From assembly GCF_903643065.1 (NCBI RefSeq), contig NZ_CAHJWX010000191.1, forward strand, positions 1-5,067: 5,067 nucleotides of DNA, given 5' to 3'. Shown here piece by piece: positions 1 through 4,220 of this stretch (its first letter is position 1; each line of letters starts with the position of its first letter). The translations under genes were made by a program, and so were the position numbers. The notes under the pieces were generated by a model. The model was not told the origin of the DNA. It ran no database searches and saw only the letters and a program-made list of their open reading frames with translations. Origin of the DNA: Sphingomonas bacterium (GTDB lineage: Bacteria; Pseudomonadota; Alphaproteobacteria; Sphingomonadales; Sphingomonadaceae).

Positions 1-605
1 ATGCCGAACACCGTGTTGGTGTAGATCGCCGAGATCGCCAGCATCTCCATGTAGCGGACGTGGGCATCGGGATCGTAGCGTGACGGAGGGCGATGCGCCC
101 GGAAGAACGGCGTATCGAACCGGGGATCGGTCACGCGATCGTCCATCGCATCGACCTCCCAGCCCTTGCGCGGCTGCATGGCGATGACGATCGGGGCGGT
201 ATAGACCATGTGGTCGGCATCGAGCGGGGTGAGCCTGGCGACCAGCCCGGCCGGTTGCGCGCCTATATCCTTGCGGGTCGGCTCGATCATGCCGGCCATC
301 ACGTTTTCGAGCGACGGGATCGAACCGCCATCGCGCTGCAATGCGGCTTGCGGCACCAGATCATAGCTGAGGCCACGCACGGCGTAGTCGGCGAGGAAGG
401 CATCGGCCATCAGCCCCAGCGCGGGCATTTCATAAGTTTTGCCGGTTTCAAGGCCGAGTCCCTTGACCCGTTCCCACAGGCTCGACGTGCCCGAGCTGGA
501 CCCCGCGCTTTCCGACGCCGAGCCGGACACCGACGAGCCGCCCCCGCTGCATCCGGCCAGCACGAGGCCCAGCGCGAGCGGGGCGAGGGCGCGCAGGCGG
601 ATCAT
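1..605 (-). CDS. Lipoprotein of unknown function, C-terminus missing (runs off left edge)
   Basis: An open frame of 201 complete codons runs from an ATG at 605-603 to the window edge without a stop, so the C-terminus is missing. The N-terminus is a classic lipoprotein signal: basic start MIRLR, hydrophobic stretch to residue 18, and lipobox L16-A17-G18-C19. Ser follows the Cys, which suggests outer-membrane rather than inner-membrane retention. Residues 20-42 are a Gly/Ser linker with no structure, and the folded part begins near SLWERVKGLGLETGKTYEMP. Further on there are acidic and aromatic stretches such as residues 159-169 (TDPRFDTPFFR) and a hydrophobic helix near 187-200. The start is well supported: GGAGG lies 7 nt upstream (617-613), and ATG overlaps the stop of the upstream gene (ATGA, 602-605), implying translational coupling. 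I do not recognise the family. Its place beside oriT suggests a conjugation-linked envelope protein (for example pilus assembly, mating-pair or exclusion function), but that is only inference. Confidence 0.82.
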   Translation of the reverse strand, partial: MIRLRALAPLALGLVLAGCSGGGSSVSGSASESAGSSSGTSSLWERVKGLGLETGKTYEMPALGLMADAFLADYAVRGLSYDLVPQAALQRDGGSIPSLENVMAGMIEPTRKDIGAQPAGLVARLTPLDADHMVYTAPIVIAMQPRKGWEVDAMDDRVTDPRFDTPFFRAHRPPSRYDPDAHVRYMEMLAISAIYTNTVFG

Positions 606-943
606 CGTTTTTCCTCCACCATCAGGTTGTGCAGCTCGCGCGCGTTGCGTTCCAGATCATCGCTCGACCCGGCGAGCTTGGCTTCCAGTTCGGCCGCGCG
701 CTTGCGGAGGCGGGTGAGTTCGGCCGCGGCGGCAGGGTCGCAGGCGGGGCGGGGCTGTCCCGTCGCGGCCGACCAGTCGCGGTTGAACCCGGCATCGAAC
801 GCAGCGCGATCGGCGCGCACGACGGCCGTGTCGCGCTCGACCCGCACATCGACATGCTGTTGCCACGACACCGCTAGCCAGGTCAGCACCGCGGCGACCG
901 GGGCCGCCACCAGAGCGCCGGAAGCGAAGCCGCTCAGCGCCAT
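602..943 (-). CDS. Small membrane-anchored coiled-coil protein, unknown function
   Basis: A 113-residue protein with one N-terminal membrane segment (about residues 8-27, rich in Ala/Val/Leu) and short leading residues MALSGF. The middle (about 30-70) is hydrophilic, and residues 72-110 are a heptad-like helix (ELTRLRKRAAELEAKL) ending in charged EEKR. The layout is a bitopic protein with a periplasmic or cytoplasmic coiled coil, reminiscent in shape only of phage i-spanins or small secretion accessory proteins; I see no family motif. It overlaps the downstream lipoprotein by ATGA, and the last codons carry that gene's ribosome site. Its own start at 943 has no good Shine-Dalgarno sequence (GGGTT about 3-4 nt upstream is poor), so the start is less certain than the frame. 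A longer plus-strand frame antisense to it has an arginine- and alanine-rich, structureless translation and is taken as a shadow. The membrane-protein plus lipoprotein pairing suggests they work together at the envelope. Confidence 0.72.
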   Translation of the reverse strand: MALSGFASGALVAAPVAAVLTWLAVSWQQHVDVRVERDTAVVRADRAAFDAGFNRDWSAATGQPRPACDPAAAAELTRLRKRAAELEAKLAGSSDDLERNARELHNLMVEEKR

Positions 944-980
944 GACAACCCGCGAAGAAGGCAGGAAGAAAGAAGAAGGG

Positions 981-997
981 GCGAGCTTTCAGCTCGC
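981..997. repeat. Hairpin, 7-bp stem, in oriT region
   Basis: Perfect inverted repeat GCGAGCT-TTC-AGCTCGC. On the plus strand it is followed by TCAGTTTT, giving a weak terminator-like look, but there is no plus-strand gene upstream of it. It lies 3' of the candidate nic on the minus strand and in the leader of the 602-943 gene, so it may be an oriT element or shape that leader. Confidence 0.55.
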
Positions 998-1005
998 TCA
1001 GTTTT

Positions 1006-1022
1006 GATCCACACCCTACGCA
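1006..1022 (-). other. nic: Candidate nic site, F-plasmid-like core
   Basis: Read on the minus strand these bases are TGCGTAGGGTGTGGATC. The F-plasmid TraI target, as I remember it, is TGCGTGGGGTGT^GGTGC, which gives 14 of 17 matches including an unbroken GGGTGTGG core. By analogy the cut falls between the complements of plus-strand positions 1011 and 1010. Directly 5' of it on the same strand is the palindrome GCACGCGTGC (1029-1020), and 5-bp arms CTACG (1040-1036) and CGTAG (1020-1016) could form a hairpin ending next to the core, as MOBF nic sites usually have. The polarity would send the lipoprotein side first and the tra genes last. Confidence 0.52.
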
Positions 1023-1039
1023 CGCGTGCAGCCCCCGTA

Positions 1040-1068
1040 GCGTGGTCGATGCGTGGTCGCTTCGACCA
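1040..1068. repeat. Tandem 9-bp direct repeat joined to an inverted repeat
   Basis: GCGTGGTCG occurs at 1040-1048 and again at 1051-1059 (11-bp period, about one helical turn). The second copy forms an inverted repeat TGGTCG-CTT-CGACCA (1054-1068). Together these place three copies of the TGGTCG half-site on one helix face or facing each other, as expected for a binding site of a dimeric relaxosome protein such as the RHH protein at 1164-1571, or of host IHF-assisted complexes. The binding partner is inferred. Confidence 0.5.
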
Positions 1069-1075
1069 GAACAGC

Positions 1076-1104
1076 ATGGCAACATATGGCCGGGAGCTTG
1101 TCAA
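1076..1104 (-). promoter_or_regulatory. Possible divergent promoter for the lipoprotein unit
   Basis: On the minus strand a perfect TTGACA -35 box lies at 1104-1099, followed after 17 nt by TGCCAT (1081-1076), a poor -10 with 3 of 6 consensus bases. If used, transcription would start near 1069 and give a leader of about 125 nt that crosses the repeat-rich oriT before the gene starting at 943. The -35 overlaps the plus-strand -35, so the two directions would compete. Confidence 0.3.
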
Positions 1105-1129
1105 CAGGGCTAGGCAGTAGGCCGATAAT
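1101..1129 (+). promoter_or_regulatory. Probable sigma-70-type promoter for the RHH/transfer genes
   Basis: TCAACA (1101-1106, 4 of 6) and GATAAT (1124-1129, 5 of 6) are separated by 17 nt. The predicted start near 1136 falls inside the inverted repeat at 1131-1149, and the ribosome site of the RHH gene follows at 1153-1158. The spacing and the operator-like repeat make this the most convincing promoter in the window. Confidence 0.5.
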
Positions 1130-1130
1130 G

Positions 1131-1149
1131 CGTACTCTCAGCGAGTACG
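1131..1149. promoter_or_regulatory. Operator-like inverted repeat over the transcription start
   Basis: CGTACTC-TCAGC-GAGTACG has perfect 7-bp arms around a 5-bp centre. It sits between the -10 box (ends 1129) and the Shine-Dalgarno sequence (starts 1153), exactly where a repressor would block initiation. RHH accessory proteins such as TrwA are known to repress their own operons, so autorepression by the 1164-1571 product is the natural reading. As RNA the same bases form a small hairpin just upstream of the ribosome site. Confidence 0.5.
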
Positions 1150-1163
1150 ATCGAGGAGCGGCG

Positions 1164-1571
1164 ATGGCCCGCGTGATGCTGACGGCGCGCGTGACGGACA
1201 CCCAGGCGGCGGCCCTAAAAAGCTACGCGGCCGAGGTCGGGTTGCCGGTCTATCAGGCGACCGTTCGCGCGCTCGAGCTCGGCATCGCGGCGCTTGTCGG
1301 GGGTAGGGGAGCGGAGCCGGCGAGGCCTGAACCGACCCCGGCGGCGAGCGTATCGGCGGGGGAGGTGGAGGCGTTGCGCGAAGCGGTGGATCGGCTGACC
1401 GTGCGGGCCGAGCTGACTGACCGGCTTACCCAGCGTACCCTATACGCAGCCGGGGCGGCCTATGCGGCGGCGCTGGCGGGGCCGACCCAGGACGCCGACA
1501 GGCTGGCGGGCATCGCCGCGGACGCGGACAGGATATTCGATCGGCAGCTCGCTAGGGCGAGGGGACAGTAA
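1164..1571 (+). CDS. Ribbon-helix-helix-like relaxosome accessory protein (TrwA/TraY role)
   Basis: A 135-residue protein. Residues 3-10 (RVMLTARV) look like the DNA-contacting beta strand of a ribbon-helix-helix domain, followed by helix A (about 11-25, TDTQAAALKSYAAEVG) and helix B (about 28-45, PVYQATVRALELGIAAL) with the short turn GLP between them. A Pro/Ala/Glu-rich linker (46-63) leads to a long helical C-terminal part (65-134) with heptad-like spacing, probably for oligomerisation. This two-part layout and length fit TrwA-like oriT-binding proteins. The start at 1164 is chosen because GAGGAG (1153-1158) sits 5 nt upstream and the RHH strand begins immediately. In-frame ATGs at 1053 and 1128 lie in the repeat region and inside the -10 box and lack ribosome sites. 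Role: bind and bend oriT, help MobF nick, stimulate the coupling protein, and probably repress its own promoter. The fold is read by eye with no clear family signature, so the function leans on synteny. Confidence 0.75.
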   Translation: MARVMLTARVTDTQAAALKSYAAEVGLPVYQATVRALELGIAALVGGRGAEPARPEPTPAASVSAGEVEALREAVDRLTVRAELTDRLTQRTLYAAGAAYAAALAGPTQDADRLAGIAADADRIFDRQLARARGQ

Positions 1572-1579
1572 GGACTGTC
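1564..1579. repeat. Small inverted repeat spanning the RHH stop codon
   Basis: GACAGT-AAGG-ACTGTC, 6-bp stem and 4-nt loop, includes the TAA stop (1569-1571). A third copy of GACAGT occurs at 1612-1617, before the ribosome site of the next gene. No T-run follows, so it is not a standard terminator. It could reduce readthrough, stabilise the RHH message end, or be chance. Confidence 0.3.
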
Positions 1580-1643
1580 ATCTCGACCTAGACGGGCAGG
1601 GCTAATCATCCGACAGTATGCCGGTTCAAAGGGGAGAAGGGGA

Positions 1644-1832
1644 ATGGGGACGTTTTCGGTCATCGTCGATGTCATCAAAGTCGTCGGCAAAGGCGCGACC
1701 CAGGCGAGTAGGCGCGTAAAGGCGGACGATATGCGAACCGCAATGAAACTCGGGAAAGGGGCGATTCAGGCCATGTACCCCGCCGCCAAAGTGATCGTGA
1801 AGAACGTGATTAAGCTAAAGGGCAATCTTTGA
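1644..1832 (+). CDS. Small cationic protein of unknown function
   Basis: A 62-residue protein with 12 Lys/Arg, 3 Asp and no Glu, so strongly basic (about +9). It contains an internal repeat with a 22-residue period: GKGATQA at 15-21 and GKGAIQA at 37-43. The N-terminus (residues 4-14) and the C-terminal part (46-58, AAKVIVKNVIKL) are alternately hydrophobic and basic, so amphipathic. The start is supported by a purine-rich ribosome site (GGGGAG at 1631-1636 and AGAAGG at 1635-1640). It lies 72 bp after the RHH gene and 24 bp before the coupling protein, in the same direction. I do not recognise it. Options are a nucleic-acid-binding helper, a membrane-active peptide or a regulator of the coupling protein, none supported by a motif. 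Its base composition is patchy and somewhat lower in GC than the neighbours. Reality of the gene rests on the ribosome site, the fit in the operon and the regular protein pattern. Confidence 0.62.
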   Translation: MGTFSVIVDVIKVVGKGATQASRRVKADDMRTAMKLGKGAIQAMYPAAKVIVKNVIKLKGNL

Positions 1833-1856
1833 TGTAATCGAATGGGGGACAGGTAG

Positions 1857-3665
1857 ATGGCCACTCGCGCTGAACTCCTCTCCCGCGGCCAGGCGAGCAG
1901 GAACCGGCATTGGGCAGGCGTCAACGCGCGCGCTCAGGTGGCGGCTATCCTGTTCCTGCTATGCGCGGGCGTGGGCGCGTTCGCGGGCTGGACGACCGCC
2001 CCGGACCTCACCCGGCGCGAGGCGGCGTTGTACGCCAAGACGCAGGGGCGCGAGCTGCTGGACCCGTTCGGGCGCAACCTGCACACCTATGAGGCCGAGA
2101 CGCGCGTCGCGGCGCGCGACGACATTCTCGACCCCGCCAGCCCCGCCACGCGGGGCTTCAAGCGCCTGTTATGGCGGATGGGGTTCTTCGCCATTTTGTG
2201 CGGCGTCGCGATCGGGGTTCCGCTGTATCGCTGGCGCAGGCGGGCATGGGCCAGCGCGGGCGAAAAGGCGGGGCGCGACCGCACCGTTCGCGGAGCGGAG
2301 CGGGTGGACGCGGCGACCTTGGCGCGTATGGTCCCGATCGGCGCGGCCGAACGGCCGGTGACGATCGGCGGCGTTCCCGTGCCGGTGGCCGAGGAGGCCC
2401 GGCACTTCCTGTTCGCGGGCGCGACCGGCACCGGCAAGACGACCGCGATATGGGCGATGCTCGACCAGGTGGAGCGGCGCGGGCAGCACGCGTTCGTGCA
2501 TGACGTGGATGGCGGCTATGTCGCGCGCTACTACCGGCCCGAACGCGGCGACCTCATTCTCAATCCGTTCGACGCGCGTTGCGCCTATTGGAACCCGTTC
2601 AGCGACGTTCGTTCGGCATCGGACGCCGACCGGCTGGCGGGCTTCATCGTCGCCAAGCCCGCAGGCGGCAGCGCCGGGGGCGACGATGTTTGGTACGACC
2701 AGGCCCGCATCGTCGTCGCGGCCGTCATTCGGCGCTTGTGGGAGCAGGGCAGGGGCAACGTCCCCGAGTTGACCCGCGCGCTTCGCGATATGACGCCCGA
2801 CGAGCTGGCGGAGCTGACGCGGGGCACCGAGGCCGCGCGCGTGTTCCAGAAGGACGCCGACAAGGCGACCGCGAGCGTGCTGTTCTGTCTGGCGGAGGCG
2901 GCGAAGATCGTCGGCGCGTTGAAGGCCGCGTCCGGCGACGGGCCGACCGTCAGCTTCGATGATTTCTACGCGGGCCTTCCCGGCATCGAGGGCGCGAAGC
3001 CTTGGATATTTCTGGCGTCGCGCAAGCGTAACTTCGCCGCGGCGCGGCCCCTACTCGGGTGCTGGCTGGATTGCGCCGTGGCGGCGATCCTCGACCGGCC
3101 GATCAAGGGCGCGCCGCGCGCGTGGCTTGTGCTGGACGAGCTTCCCGCGCTTCCCCGCGCGAGCGGGCTGCTCACCTTGCTCCCCGAGGGACGCAAGTTC
3201 GGGGCGGCGTGCGTCATCGCCTTTCAGGCGATCGGCCAGCTTCGCGACACCTACGGCCCGAACGCCGCGGGCACGATCGTGGGCCAGGCCGGCACTCAGC
3301 TCGTCATGCGCCTTGGCGACCCCGAGAGCACGAAATGGGCGACCGAGCTGCTAGGCCGGTCGGAGGTGGAGGAGCACCGATCGTCGGCCTCGCTCGACAG
3401 CGACGCATGGACCGACAAGGGTTCGCTATCGACCATGCGGCAAACCAAGCCGATCGTGCTCGACAGCGAGATCGGCCACTTGCCCCCGTTGACCGGGTTC
3501 CTGCGTCTGTCCGGCTTGCCGATCGCGCGCGTGGCAATCGACCGGGCGCACATGGAACGGCCCGACATAGCCGAGGCGACCGTTCCCGTGACGGCGCGAC
3601 CGGCACCGGGAGCGACGTCGGTTTCCACCATTACGATCGACCGGACAGCCGGAGGAGCACTATGA
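1857..3665 (+). CDS. traD: Type IV coupling protein, VirD4/TraD/TrwB-type DNA-pumping ATPase
   Basis: A 602-residue inner-membrane ATPase that links the relaxosome to the type IV secretion channel and drives DNA transfer. Two membrane segments are visible, about residues 26-45 and 108-124, with a small periplasmic loop between, and basic RWRRR following the second. The nucleotide-binding domain begins near 150: Walker A GATGTGKT at 188-195 (Lys194, Thr195), and Walker B WLVLDELPALP at 423-433 (Asp427, Glu428). FQAIGQL at 456-462 matches the conserved glutamine motif of this family, and the insertion between Walker motifs (about 250-380) corresponds to the all-alpha domain. FLASRKRNFAAARPLL (385-400) is also typical of TraD/TrwB. 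The C-terminal tail after about 560 is short and lacks the long acidic extension of F TraD; the length lies between TrwB (about 507) and F TraD (about 717). GGGGGA (1844-1849) is 7 nt upstream of the ATG. The stop overlaps a downstream ATG (ATGA), and GGAGGA near the end serves the next frame. It acts with the RHH protein and the MobF relaxase encoded alongside. Confidence 0.96.
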   Translation: MATRAELLSRGQASRNRHWAGVNARAQVAAILFLLCAGVGAFAGWTTAPDLTRREAALYAKTQGRELLDPFGRNLHTYEAETRVAARDDILDPASPATRGFKRLLWRMGFFAILCGVAIGVPLYRWRRRAWASAGEKAGRDRTVRGAERVDAATLARMVPIGAAERPVTIGGVPVPVAEEARHFLFAGATGTGKTTAIWAMLDQVERRGQHAFVHDVDGGYVARYYRPERGDLILNPFDARCAYWNPFSDVRSASDADRLAGFIVAKPAGGSAGGDDVWYDQARIVVAAVIRRLWEQGRGNVPELTRALRDMTPDELAELTRGTEAARVFQKDADKATASVLFCLAEAAKIVGALKAASGDGPTVSFDDFYAGLPGIEGAKPWIFLASRKRNFAAARPLLGCWLDCAVAAILDRPIKGAPRAWLVLDELPALPRASGLLTLLPEGRKFGAACVIAFQAIGQLRDTYGPNAAGTIVGQAGTQLVMRLGDPESTKWATELLGRSEVEEHRSSASLDSDAWTDKGSLSTMRQTKPIVLDSEIGHLPPLTGFLRLSGLPIARVAIDRAHMERPDIAEATVPVTARPAPGATSVSTITIDRTAGGAL

Positions 3666-3694
3666 CAGGGGGAAGGAAGCAAGATGCTCGCTAA
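3662..3694 (+). CDS. Possible 10-codon minicistron (coupling leader)
   Basis: An ATG overlaps the traD stop (ATGA, 3662-3665) and has the best-looking Shine-Dalgarno sequence nearby, GGAGGA at 3651-3656, 5 nt upstream. The frame reads MTGGRKQDAR and ends at TAA (3692-3694), 8 nt beyond the ATG of the 3684 gene. It may have no product of its own and simply hand ribosomes from traD to the next start, or the ribosome site may be leftover from a traD-traI junction broken by insertion of the 3684 gene. I cannot tell whether the peptide is made. Confidence 0.3.
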   Translation: MTGGRKQDAR

Positions 3695-4220
3695 GTCCGT
3701 TCAGGTGCTTTGTGCGGCGACAGTCGCGTTCACGCTCGCCAGCTCGGCGCTGGCGAAGCAGGCCACGTTGCAGGATGCGTTGCTCGACAGGCTGGAAGGC
3801 GCTTGGGTTATTACCGGCACGATCGCGGGCGAGAGGACAATCCACGATCTCACCGCGGAATGGGTGAACCAGCACCAATATCTACGATTGCACGAGGTAT
3901 CGCGCGAACGCGAGCAGGACGGCCGCCCCAAATACGAAGCGACGGTTTACATCGGCTGGAATCAGCCAACGGCTAAATACGGGATCGTTTGGCTGGACGA
4001 TTTTGGCGGACTATCTACCCAATCTATCGGCCTTGCCCCCAAAGAAGGCGACCAGCTCCCGTTTGTGTTCACTAACCCGGACGGCAGTTTCACACGCACG
4101 ACCATGACCTATAGCCCGGCGACGAAGGGCTGGGCCTGGACTATAGACGAGGACCGGGCAGGCAAGCTGTCCCGGTTCGCGGCGTTGACGCTGGCGCGGG
4201 TGGGGGCTGCGAGGCGGTAA
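3684..4220 (+). CDS. Exported beta-rich protein, possibly DUF1579/lipocalin-like, unknown role
   Basis: A 178-residue protein with a clear Sec signal peptide: basic start MLAKS, hydrophobic core about 6-20, and cleavage motif A22-L23-A24 before Lys25. The mature part starts with a helix and LLDRLEGAWVITGTIAGERT (about 33-52), then alternating strands, for example YLRLHEV, YEATVYIGW, KYGIVWLDDFGG, FTRTTMTYS and GWAWTIDED. The L-x-x-L-x-G-x-W opening followed by strands resembles DUF1579-type or lipocalin-like beta-barrel proteins, but this is a by-eye impression at low certainty. No catalytic motif is seen. The start has GGAAGG (3671-3676) 7 nt upstream. The stop TAA shares its last A with the ATG of the relaxase gene (TAATG), so it is co-translated with it. 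Two 60-base stretches I counted (3841-3900, 3961-4020) are about 52% GC against about 68% for a comparable stretch of traD, which suggests a later arrival. A periplasmic protein between coupling protein and relaxase is not part of the R388 or F arrangement. Confidence 0.85.
   Translation: MLAKSVQVLCAATVAFTLASSALAKQATLQDALLDRLEGAWVITGTIAGERTIHDLTAEWVNQHQYLRLHEVSREREQDGRPKYEATVYIGWNQPTAKYGIVWLDDFGGLSTQSIGLAPKEGDQLPFVFTNPDGSFTRTTMTYSPATKGWAWTIDEDRAGKLSRFAALTLARVGAARR

Larger units (their letters stand above)
944..1163. other. oriT: Probable origin of transfer (oriT) and divergent control region
   Basis: This 220-bp gap separates the leftward lipoprotein unit from the rightward RHH-coupling-relaxase genes. 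It is unusually rich in repeats: a hairpin at 981-997, an F-like nic motif on the minus strand at 1022-1006, a 10-bp palindrome GCACGCGTGC at 1020-1029 that shares bases with it, a tandem direct repeat at 1040-1059 joined to an inverted repeat 1054-1068, and an operator-like inverted repeat at 1131-1149. The position directly upstream of an accessory RHH gene, with coupling protein and MOBF relaxase after it, is that of oriT in R388 (oriT-trwABC). The oriT call combines this known synteny with visible repeats; no nicking can be shown from sequence. Confidence 0.62.

Noticed and set aside
981..1005. Rho-independent terminator on the plus strand (hairpin followed by GTTTT)
   Set aside because: The hairpin is followed by TCAG before only four T, and there is no plus-strand gene ending upstream for it to terminate.
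93..1007. Long plus-strand open frame of 304 codons
   Set aside because: It lies antisense to the lipoprotein and membrane-protein genes, has an Arg/Ala/Gly-rich translation with no domain, no ribosome site and runs through the repeat region. The minus strand has a lipobox, a membrane segment, an ATGA overlap and a Shine-Dalgarno sequence.
1053..1163. Upstream extension of the RHH protein from ATG 1053 or 1128
   Set aside because: No ribosome site at either; 1053 is inside the direct repeats and 1128 overlaps the -10 box. ATG 1164 has GAGGAG at 5 nt and begins directly with the RHH strand.
1583..1608. Separate promoter for the small cationic gene (TCGACC ... TAATCA)
   Set aside because: Boxes are poor and spaced by only 14 nt; transcription from the promoter at 1101-1129 is a sufficient explanation.
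3059..3694. Plus-strand frame of 211 codons overlapping the end of traD
   Set aside because: Shadow frame of the coupling protein; Arg/Pro/Ala-rich, no ribosome site or domain.
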